Assembly (NCBI GenBank): GCA_012719015.1
Contig: JAAYBE010000206.1
Location: 1-16,888, forward strand
Origin: Actinomycetota bacterium
GTDB lineage: Bacteria; Actinomycetota; Thermoleophilia; UBA2241
DNA length: 16,888 bases
Direction of reading: 5' to 3'
Below are positions 1 to 6,081 of the stretch, in pieces; within the stretch, counting starts at the first letter, position 1; each line of letters starts with the position of its first letter. Both the position numbers and the translations under genes were made by a program. Under the pieces are notes generated by a model, which was not told the DNA's origin, did no database searches, and worked only from the letters and a program-made list of their open reading frames with translations.

Positions 1-756
1 GCGCAGGGCGTGGTCGCGTTCTACCAGAACAAGGAAGTCCTGCACGGCGTCGACGCCGACCTCTGTGAGCATCGTTGTCTGGCGCTCGTGGGCGAGTCGG
101 GCAGCGGCAAGACGACCCTCGCGCGCTGTATCGCGGGGCTGCACCAGTTCCGCATCGACGGCACCATCGAGCTCAACGGGAAGGCGCTGGCGCGCGAGTC
201 CGGAGGGCGCACGCGGGACGAGCGCCAGGCGATCCAGTACATCTTCCAGAGCCCGTACAGCTCGCTCAACCCGCGCAAGACGATCCGTCAGCTGCTCGCC
301 CAGCCGATCGACATCTTCTTCAAGCTTGACCGCGACGAGAGAGAGGGGCGCATGGTCAACGCGCTTGACCAGGTGGCCCTCGACGCATCGCTCCTCAGCC
401 GCTATCCGGAGCAGCTCTCCGGGGGCGAGCGCCAGCGGGTGGCGATCGCGCGTGCGCTCGCCGTCGAGCCGACCGTCCTCATCTGCGACGAGGTGACCTC
501 GTGGCTGGACGTGTCCGTGCAGGCGGCCATCATCGAACTGCTGGCCAAGCTCCAACGCGACACCGGCGTGAGCATGCTGTTCGTGACGCACAACCTCGCG
601 CTCATCCGCAGCGTCGCCCAGGAGGTCGCGGTGATGAGTGAGGGCAGCATCGTCGAGCTCGGGCCGGTGGACGCGGTGCTCGAAGACCCGCAGGCCGAGT
701 ACACGAAGCGGCTGCTCGCCGACACTCCCGCACTGCCGCCCGAGTGCCGGCTGTGA
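1..756 (+). CDS. Oligopeptide/dipeptide-type ABC transporter ATP-binding protein, 5'-truncated by window edge
   Basis: ATPase subunit that would power import of a peptide-like or small polar solute across the cytoplasmic membrane. The frame is open from base 1, so the N-terminus lies outside the window. Numbering from the GTG at position 10, the sequence shows Walker A GESGSGKTT at residues 28-36, a Q-loop FQSPYSSLNP near 79-88, the signature LSGGERQR at 136-143, Walker B VLICDE at 156-161 and the H-loop VTH at 192-194. The Q-loop wording and the DVSVQA stretch after Walker B are typical of the DppD/DppF/OppF group. The C-terminal tail is short. The D-loop reads SWLD instead of the usual SALD. 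It could be a single DppF-like subunit or the second half of a fused DppD-DppF protein; the missing upstream sequence would decide. Substrate is unknown. A gap of over 300 bases separates it from the next gene, so co-transcription with that gene is uncertain. Confidence 0.9.
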   Translation, partial: AQGVVAFYQNKEVLHGVDADLCEHRCLALVGESGSGKTTLARCIAGLHQFRIDGTIELNGKALARESGGRTRDERQAIQYIFQSPYSSLNPRKTIRQLLAQPIDIFFKLDRDEREGRMVNALDQVALDASLLSRYPEQLSGGERQRVAIARALAVEPTVLICDEVTSWLDVSVQAAIIELLAKLQRDTGVSMLFVTHNLALIRSVAQEVAVMSEGSIVELGPVDAVLEDPQAEYTKRLLADTPALPPECRL

Positions 757-1089
757 TCCGGGAGGGCCGCGGCGGACCGTCGCAGCACGGCATTATCGTC
801 TGAGATACTGGACGCAGGGCGGGCTGTCTTGAACGTCCCGAGCGGCCGATGGTACCGTGCACCATGGCGAGGCGCGTGCCGGTGTCGTCGGCATCGGTGT
901 CACGCCTGGAGCCCGAACCACAGGAGGGTTCGAAGCCGCGCACGACGGTTCGCGGGGCATGAGCCACTCGTCGCCAAGCCCCGCCACGGCGGTGTCCGTC
1001 GCGTGTCTCTCCGTCGGCGGCCGGCTCTCCATCCCGGTCCGGGGTGTGTGTAGGTGTCCAACCATCTGGAATCGAAGGTGAGGCGAGTC
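757..1089. other. Intergenic leader upstream of the hutU-like gene
   Basis: No convincing gene is seen. No clear terminator follows the ABC gene. The stretch holds a possible promoter (829-858) and small inverted repeats: ATGGT/ACCAT around 849-865, and CGAACC/GGTTCG at 914-919 and 927-932 with a 7-base loop. A second GGTTCG at 947-952 could compete for the same left arm. The heptamer CGGTGTC occurs twice near 880-902. The short open frames here look like GC-rich noise. Confidence 0.5.
829..858 (+). promoter_or_regulatory. Possible sigma-70-type promoter for the hutU-like operon
   Basis: TTGAAC at 829-834 and TACCGT at 853-858 are separated by 18 bases. The first resembles a -35 box; the second fits only the loose actinobacterial TAnnnT -10 pattern. 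A start near 865 would give a leader of about 225 bases before the chosen start codon. An imperfect palindrome (ATGGT/ACCAT) overlaps the -10 and could be an operator. This is pattern matching only. Confidence 0.3.
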
Positions 1090-2796
1090 ATGTCGGCAGA
1101 TGCACCGGCGCCCTCCGGCGACGACGTCATCGGCGCACGACGCGTGCGTGCCCCCCGCGGCACGGAGATCAGCTGCAGGGGCTGGCAGCAGGAGGCCGCC
1201 CTGCGCATGCTCATGAACAACCTTGACCCGGAGGTCGCGGAGGCGCCGGACGAGCTGGTGGTCTACGGCGGCGCCGGCAAGGCGGCGCGCAACTGGGAGT
1301 CGTTCGACGCCATCGTCCGCACCCTGCGCCGCCTCAAGGACGACGAGACCCTACTGGTCCAGAGCGGCAAGCCCGTCGGCGTGTTCGAGACCCACGAATG
1401 GGCGCCGCGCGTGCTCATCGCCAACGCCAACCTGGTGGGCGATTGGGCCAACTGGGACGAGTTCCGTCGCCTGGACGCGCTGGGACTCACGATGTACGGG
1501 CAGATGACCGCCGGCTCCTGGATCTACATCGGCACGCAGGGGATCCTGCAGGGCACCTACCAGACGTTCGCGGCCGCCGGACAGAAGCACTACGGGACCG
1601 ACCTGGCCGGCCGGCTCGTGCTCACCGCCGGTCTCGGTGGCATGGGCGGCGCGCAGCCCCTGGCCGTGACCATGGCCGGCGGCGTCGCCCTGTGCGTCGA
1701 GGTCGATCCGCACCGCATCGAGCGGCGTCTCGAGACACGGTACGTGGACGTCTCCACGGAGTCACTGGACGAGGCGCTGCGCCTGGCCGAGGAGGCGGTC
1801 GCCGCGCGGCGGCCGCTCTCGATCGGGCTGCTCGGCAACGCCGCCGACGTCTATCCCGAGCTGGTCCGCCGCGGCGTCACGCCGGACCTGGTCACCGACC
1901 AGACCTCGGCGCACGACACGCTCAACGGCTACGTCCCCAACGGGATGACGCTGGACGAGGCGCTGCGGCTGCGGCGCGAGGACCCGGACGAGTACGTGCG
2001 CCGCGCCGTGCAGAGCATCGTCGTGCACGTCGAGGCCATGGTCGCTCTGCAGAAGGCCGGCGCCCACGTCTTCGACTACGGCAACAACATCCGCGGCGAG
2101 GCGAAGGCGGCGGGATACGCCGAGGCGTTCGCCTTCCCCGGCTTCGTGCCCGCCTACATCCGCCCGCTGTTCGCGCGCGGCAACGGGCCCTTCCGCTGGG
2201 CGGCGCTCAGCGGCGACCCGCAGGACATCGCCGCCACCGACGCCGCCCTGCTCGAGGCCTTCCCCGGGAACGAGATGGTCACGCGCTGGCTCCGCATGGC
2301 CGGGGAGAAGGTGCAGTTCCAGGGTCTGCCCTGCCGTATCTGCTGGCTGGAGTACGGCGAGCGCGCCCGTGCGGGGGAGATCTTCAACGACCTGGTGCGC
2401 AGCGGCAAGGTCAAGGCGCCGATCGTGATCGGCCGTGACCACCTCGACTCGGGGTCGGTGGCGAGCCCTTATCGCGAGACGGAGAGCATGCGGGACGGCA
2501 GCGACGCGATCGCGGACTGGCCGATCCTGAACGCGCTCGTCAACACGGCCGCGGGGGCGAGCTGGGTGAGCTTCCACCACGGCGGCGGGGTGGGCATCGG
2601 CAAGAGCCTCCACGCGGGCATGGTCGTCGTCGCCGACGGCAGCGACATGATGGCGGAGCGTTTGCGCCGCGTGCTCACCACCGATCCGGGCACCGGTGTG
2701 ATGCGTCACGCCGACGCCGGCTACCCGGAGGCGATCGAGAAAGCCAGGGAGTCGGGCATCGACCTTCCCATGATCACCGTCCGGACCGATGGCTGA
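1090..2796 (+). CDS. hutU: Urocanate hydratase family protein (HutU-like), substrate possibly altered
   Basis: Urocanase family enzyme; known members use bound NAD+ as an electrophile to add water to urocanate, giving imidazolone propionate in histidine breakdown in the cytoplasm. The ATG at 1090 (568 aa) is chosen because GGTGAGG lies six bases upstream; a GTG at 1054 lacks such a site. Family motifs are present throughout: YGGAGKAARNW near 59-69, MYGQMTAGSWIYIGTQG near 136-152, TAGLGGMGGAQPLA near 179-192, DYGNNIR near 329-335, GRDHLDSGSVASPYRET near 448-464 and HHGGGVG near 496-502. Several positions that are nearly invariant in urocanases as I recall them differ: GLPCRICWLEYG (C415 for Ala, E421 for Gly), GIGKSLHAG (K505 for Phe/Tyr), NNIRGEA (G336 for Gln), AHDTLNGY (Thr for Pro) and VFETHE (E100 for Lys/Arg). 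No hutH or hutI is nearby; the next gene is a corrinoid protein. Family membership is firm; urocanate as substrate is not. Confidence 0.9.
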   Translation: MSADAPAPSGDDVIGARRVRAPRGTEISCRGWQQEAALRMLMNNLDPEVAEAPDELVVYGGAGKAARNWESFDAIVRTLRRLKDDETLLVQSGKPVGVFETHEWAPRVLIANANLVGDWANWDEFRRLDALGLTMYGQMTAGSWIYIGTQGILQGTYQTFAAAGQKHYGTDLAGRLVLTAGLGGMGGAQPLAVTMAGGVALCVEVDPHRIERRLETRYVDVSTESLDEALRLAEEAVAARRPLSIGLLGNAADVYPELVRRGVTPDLVTDQTSAHDTLNGYVPNGMTLDEALRLRREDPDEYVRRAVQSIVVHVEAMVALQKAGAHVFDYGNNIRGEAKAAGYAEAFAFPGFVPAYIRPLFARGNGPFRWAALSGDPQDIAATDAALLEAFPGNEMVTRWLRMAGEKVQFQGLPCRICWLEYGERARAGEIFNDLVRSGKVKAPIVIGRDHLDSGSVASPYRETESMRDGSDAIADWPILNALVNTAAGASWVSFHHGGGVGIGKSLHAGMVVVADGSDMMAERLRRVLTTDPGTGVMRHADAGYPEAIEKARESGIDLPMITVRTDG

Positions 2797-2928
2797 CGGC
2801 TCCGCCCGGCGGTCCGTCGGAGGAATCCACAGGCAGCGTTGAAATCAGGCCCGCGGCGGCCCACAGCACCCGGACCAGGGGCCGGGGGGCGCAGCCGGCG
2901 GGCGTAGCCGAGAGATAGGAGTGGTGCG
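2797..2928. other. Gap between the hutU-like gene and the corrinoid protein gene
   Basis: 132 bases with no gene. Arms at 2782-2788 and 2810-2816 form a perfect 7-bp inverted repeat with a 21-base loop that spans the hutU stop codon. Further GC-rich short repeats lie around 2845-2895. None has a T-run. Read-through into the next gene is likely, perhaps with RNA processing or partial attenuation. ATAGGAG ends 7 bases before the ATG at 2929 and is the ribosome binding site of the next gene. Confidence 0.4.
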
Positions 2929-3588
2929 ATGAGTACGGTCGATGAACTCGTCCAGGCCATCGAGAACGGGGAGGCCGCGCGCGCCGGGGAGAAGGCGCGC
3001 GCAGCCCTCGACGAGGGCGCCGATCCGACCGGATTGGTGGACACCCTGTCGGTCGCCATGCGCGCCGTCGGCGACCGCTTCGGCACCGGGGAGATCTTCC
3101 TGCCGGAGCTGATGCTGGCGGCGCGGGCCATGCAGAGCGCCGTGGATGTGGTGCAGCCGGCGCTGCTGGCGTCGAACGCCGCCTCGAAGAAGGTGGGCGT
3201 GATGGTGCTCGGCACGGTGCGGGGCGATGTCCATGAGATCGGCAAGGACATCGCCATCACCATGTTGCGCGCCTCCGGGTTCGAGGTCTACGACCTCGGC
3301 CGCGACGTGGACCCGCTCGACTTCGTCAAACGCGCCGAGGAGCTTCGCGCCGACATCATCGGCGCCTCGGCCCTGATGACCACGACGATGCCGGCGCAGA
3401 AGGAGCTGGTGGACATCCTCGTGGCCAAGGGCCTGCGGGAGAAGTACCACGTGATCCTCGGCGGGGCGCCGGTGACGGCCGAGTGGGTCGCCGAGGCCGG
3501 CGCCGACAGCTGGGGCGAGGACGCCGCCAAGGCGGCGAAGACGCTCGAAGAGGTCATGGCCGGCAAACGCGCGGGCGCGGGAGAGTGA
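2929..3588 (+). CDS. Corrinoid (cobalamin-binding) methyl-carrier protein, MtmC/MttC/MtgC type
   Basis: Small cytoplasmic protein that carries a methyl group on the cobalt of a B12-type cofactor between a substrate-specific methyltransferase and an acceptor methyltransferase. At 219 aa it has the usual length. Residues 1-85 form the helical cap (B12-binding 2 domain, with MRAVGDRFGTGEIFLPELM at 44-62). Residues 88-215 form the Rossmann-like B12 domain, with D100-V-H102-E-I-G105 placing the lower axial His102, then S148-A-L and GG at 178-179, the standard cofactor-binding set. It is followed after four bases by an MtmB homologue, its probable methyl donor enzyme. It is the only corrinoid protein in the window, so it may also serve the MttB-family protein encoded at 9885-11336. 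I cannot assign MtmC, MtbC or MttC specificity from sequence. Confidence 0.95.
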   Translation: MSTVDELVQAIENGEAARAGEKARAALDEGADPTGLVDTLSVAMRAVGDRFGTGEIFLPELMLAARAMQSAVDVVQPALLASNAASKKVGVMVLGTVRGDVHEIGKDIAITMLRASGFEVYDLGRDVDPLDFVKRAEELRADIIGASALMTTTMPAQKELVDILVAKGLREKYHVILGGAPVTAEWVAEAGADSWGEDAAKAAKTLEEVMAGKRAGAGE

Positions 3589-3592
3589 CGAG

Positions 3593-4972
3593 ATGTCGCA
3601 TCTGAAGATGTGGGAGATCATGGAGCGGGCCGCCGCAGGCCCGTATTGTGAGGACGACGAGTTCCTGTACGACATCTTCCTGCCCAAGATGCAGGAGGTC
3701 CTCAGTAAGTACGAGATCAGGTACGATCCCTCGACGCCCGTCCCGGCCGACGACGATCTCGCCGACCGCATCTGGAAGGCGGCGGTGGAGTTCTTCCTCG
3801 CGGTAGGGGTGCACAACGTCGACACGCATCGCCGCATCCTCATCACCGAGGACGAGCTGAACGAGGCGCTCTTCCTGGCGCCTGAGGTGCATCAGGTCGG
3901 TGCCGGGCACGAGACGCGCTGGTGGCGTCCGCGCCGTATCGAGGACGAGCGCGGACCGTTCTGCATCTTCAGCCCGGACATCACCTACGACGAGGACATC
4001 TTCCTGCAGGCCTCGATGGCCTACACGCAGGAGCCGCTGGCCGACGGCGTCTGCGGGCCCATCCTCGAGGAGAGCATCGGCCGGACGATCCACTCGGGCA
4101 CCCCTGCCGAGATGGCCGGCGTCATGGAGCACGCGATGATGCTCCGCAACGCCGCCAAGCTCGTGGGCCGTCCGGGCCTCTTCCTGGTCGCCGTCGGGAC
4201 GGCCCAGTCCGACACCGGCCAGATCGCCGCGAGCAGCAACGAGTGGGGCGTGCGCAGCACGGACGGTCGCCTGATCGGCGTGCTCACCGAGATGAAGACC
4301 GACAACGAGCTGCTCAACAAGGTGGTGCACTGCAAGCAGTTCGGCTGCGCGATCGGTTGTCTCACCGGCGCGATCTACGGCGGGTACGCGGGCGGCGCCG
4401 AGGGTACGGCGGTGCTCGAGGTGGCCCATCATCTCGTCGGGCTCACCGTGTACCAGCACAACTTCAACAACAGCTTCCCGTTCCACATGCAGCACACGTC
4501 CAACAGCGGGCGCGAGATGCTGTGGCTCGTGAGCATGGTGCACCAGGCGCTGGCGCGCAACAGCCGCATCCTCTCCACGAGCAACGGGTTCTTCAACGCG
4601 GGTCCCGGCACGGACATGCTCTTCCGCGAGGTGTCGGCTCACGCCATCGCCAGCGTGGTCAGCGGCGGGGACCTGTGGACCTCCGCGCCGCGGCACAACA
4701 AGTACCGCAACTACGCCACCCCGCTCGAGGCGCGGCTCGCGGCCGAGACCGGCCACGCCGTCGCGAGGCAGGGCATGAGCCGCGAGCAGGCCTGCGGCAT
4801 CGTCGACACGCTGCTGAAGAAGTACGAGGGCGAGATCGCCACCGCGCCCGAGGGCAAGCCCATCCAGGAGTGCTACGAGCTCATGAAGGTGAAGCCCCAG
4901 GGCTGGTACCTCGACATGTACAAGGCCGCCCGGGAGGAGCTCGCCGGCCTCGGGGTCGAGTACCCGTACTGA
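3593..4972 (+). CDS. MtmB-family (monomethylamine methyltransferase) homologue without pyrrolysine
   Basis: 459 aa against 458 for Methanosarcina barkeri MtmB, aligning by eye end to end. Shared stretches include DTH at 77-79 before a TEDEL/TEDEI segment, GRPG at 192-195, GGYAGG at 263-268, AGPGTDM at 336-342, LEARLAAE near 378-385, and PEGKPIQECYE near 419-429. MtmB passes the methyl group of monomethylamine to its corrinoid protein using pyrrolysine-202, encoded by an in-frame amber codon. Here the equivalent position is V199 (codon GTC at 4187-4189) and no in-frame TAG exists. The MtmB residues Glu229 and Glu259 that contact pyrrolysine align with L227 and L257, while the neighbouring His248 is kept as H246. 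The substrate is therefore probably not monomethylamine handled by the known mechanism. The ATG is preceded by GGGAGAG and lies four bases after the corrinoid gene stop, indicating translational coupling. Family assignment is strong; substrate unknown. Confidence 0.92.
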   Translation: MSHLKMWEIMERAAAGPYCEDDEFLYDIFLPKMQEVLSKYEIRYDPSTPVPADDDLADRIWKAAVEFFLAVGVHNVDTHRRILITEDELNEALFLAPEVHQVGAGHETRWWRPRRIEDERGPFCIFSPDITYDEDIFLQASMAYTQEPLADGVCGPILEESIGRTIHSGTPAEMAGVMEHAMMLRNAAKLVGRPGLFLVAVGTAQSDTGQIAASSNEWGVRSTDGRLIGVLTEMKTDNELLNKVVHCKQFGCAIGCLTGAIYGGYAGGAEGTAVLEVAHHLVGLTVYQHNFNNSFPFHMQHTSNSGREMLWLVSMVHQALARNSRILSTSNGFFNAGPGTDMLFREVSAHAIASVVSGGDLWTSAPRHNKYRNYATPLEARLAAETGHAVARQGMSREQACGIVDTLLKKYEGEIATAPEGKPIQECYELMKVKPQGWYLDMYKAAREELAGLGVEYPY

Positions 4973-4987
4973 GTACGGCGCCGTGGG

Positions 4988-5030
4988 CACCCTCCGCGGC
5001 GGCACGCGCGCTGTGTCGCCGCGGAGGGTG
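4988..5030 (+). terminator. Strong hairpin terminator after the methyltransferase gene
   Basis: A perfect 14-bp inverted repeat, 4988-5001 with 5017-5030, is extended inward by four more pairs (5002-5005 with 5013-5016, one G-T wobble), leaving a 7-base loop. It begins 15 bases after the MtmB-like stop codon. There is no T-run, as is common for terminators in high-GC actinobacteria. It separates the methyltransferase operon from the regulator gene. Confidence 0.8.
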
Positions 5031-5148
5031 TGCGGGCGACCGCCGCCGGGGCGCCGGCCGCCGGGTCTCGCTCGGCGTGAGTCGACGCCTGGCGGATGGG
5101 CTCGCCGCCGTTCGGACGAGAGCAGAGGAAGCGGCACACACAGACGCC

Positions 5149-6033
5149 ATGACCACGGACGAGACACCAGAGGCCGGGAAGACGGCCGCGCAGGGTGTGA
5201 CGTGGAGCGCGTCGCGCGTCCTCGACATCCTCGAGTTCCTCAACAGGCGCTCCAGTCCGGCGCCGGCGAGCATCATCGCCTCGTCCTGTCACATCCCCCG
5301 CTCCAGCACCTACGGTCTGCTCAATCTGCTACGTGAACGTCACTTCGTCACGTATCACTCCGCGGAGAGAGGCTGGTCGCTGGGGAGCGGGGTCTTCGAG
5401 CTGAGCGTCCACGCACCCCTGTTCGCGCACGGTCTGGCCGTGCTCCGCGCGTTCGCCACCGTCTCGCACGGGCTCAGCGAGCGACAGATCGCCGAGGGCG
5501 CCGGGATGTCGCGTGCGGCGGTCGCGCGCATCCTCCCGCACCTCGTCGAGAGCGACCTGCTCCGGTCGGCGCCGGACGGCACCTACTCTCTGGGGCTGGA
5601 GCTCGTCGGCCTCGCCTCGCGTGTCGGCTGGGTCGATCGTCTGCGTCTCATCGCGCGCCTGCATCTCGTCCGCCTGCGCGACGCCACGCAGGAGACCGCC
5701 AACCTGATCGTGCTCGACGGCGACCACGGCATCTACATAGACCAGGTCGAGAGTCCGCACGCTCTCAGGCACAGCGGCTGGGTCGGCAGGCACATCCCTT
5801 TGACCGGTACCGCCACGGGCGGCGCGTTCGCCGACAGGGGTGTCGCCCACACCGTCCAGGACGCGGTCGAGACCGGGGTCACGTCCATCGTGTGCGCCTT
5901 GACGTCGTCGGCCGATCCGGCGGCCGTCGGTGTGACCGGGCCGAACTGGCGGATCGAGGAGTTCGGCATCGCACGTGCGCAGGGCATCGTCGAGGCTGTT
6001 GCGCGCGAACTGGACCAGCGCCTGCACCGCTAG
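5149..6033 (+). CDS. IclR-type transcriptional regulator with two tandem winged-helix domains
   Basis: 294 aa. Residues about 21-82 form an IclR winged helix (SASRVLDILEFL ... PRSSTYGLLNLL ... GWSLGSGVFEL). Residues about 96-152 form a second one (HGLSERQIAEGAGMSRAAVARILPHLVESDLL ... YSLGLELV). Residues about 160-294 are an IclR effector domain (LRDATQETANLIVLDGDHGI, then GRHIPLTGTATGGAF). That domain is shortened: the segment normally between the GKA-like motif and the GV-T motif is largely missing, and AFADRGVAHTVQDAVETGVTSI joins the two directly. The usual regulator of this type has one DNA-binding domain and binds a small aromatic or carboxylic ligand. The ATG at 5149 is chosen because the first domain begins soon after it; an AGAGGAAG stretch lies about 20 bases upstream, rather far, so a GTG near 5080 is possible. 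Its position between two methyltransferase operons suggests that it controls one or both. Confidence 0.85.
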   Translation: MTTDETPEAGKTAAQGVTWSASRVLDILEFLNRRSSPAPASIIASSCHIPRSSTYGLLNLLRERHFVTYHSAERGWSLGSGVFELSVHAPLFAHGLAVLRAFATVSHGLSERQIAEGAGMSRAAVARILPHLVESDLLRSAPDGTYSLGLELVGLASRVGWVDRLRLIARLHLVRLRDATQETANLIVLDGDHGIYIDQVESPHALRHSGWVGRHIPLTGTATGGAFADRGVAHTVQDAVETGVTSIVCALTSSADPAAVGVTGPNWRIEEFGIARAQGIVEAVARELDQRLHR

Positions 6034-6036
6034 GAG

Positions 6037-6076
6037 CGCGCGGCGGGATCCGCCGGTTCGCGGATCCCCGCGTGCG
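6037..6076. terminator. Bidirectional hairpin terminator between convergent genes
   Basis: Arms 6037-6053 and 6060-6076 pair over 17 positions with two mismatches and one G-T wobble, around a 6-base loop. The uninterrupted 9-bp inner stem includes GGATCC on both sides. It sits between the regulator gene stop (6033, + strand) and the molybdoenzyme gene stop (6082, - strand), so it can end transcription from both directions. Confidence 0.7.
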
Positions 6077-6081
6077 TCCGG

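Noticed and set aside
1054..1089. GTG at 1054 as the start of the hutU-like gene
   Set aside because: No ribosome binding site precedes it, while the ATG at 1090 has GGTGAGG at ideal distance and gives a length closer to the family.
2782..2816. Terminator at the end of the hutU-like gene
   Set aside because: Only 7 bp of perfect stem with a 21-base loop and no T-run; much weaker than the hairpin at 4988-5030, so operon read-through is preferred.
3593..4972. Pyrrolysine (amber read-through) use in the MtmB-like gene
   Set aside because: The 459-codon frame has no internal TAG; it ends in TGA, and the pyrrolysine position is a GTC codon.
3922..5148. Long + strand frame running from inside the MtmB-like gene into the regulator
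   Set aside because: The first 400 codons are Arg/Pro-rich out-of-frame reading of the MtmB-like gene and cross a strong terminator; only the part from 5149 has IclR similarity.
3554..5167. 537-codon open frame antisense to the MtmB-like gene
   Set aside because: Arises from high GC content and strong codon bias; its translation is low-complexity His/Arg/Leu-rich with no family motifs and lies opposite a clearly conserved gene.
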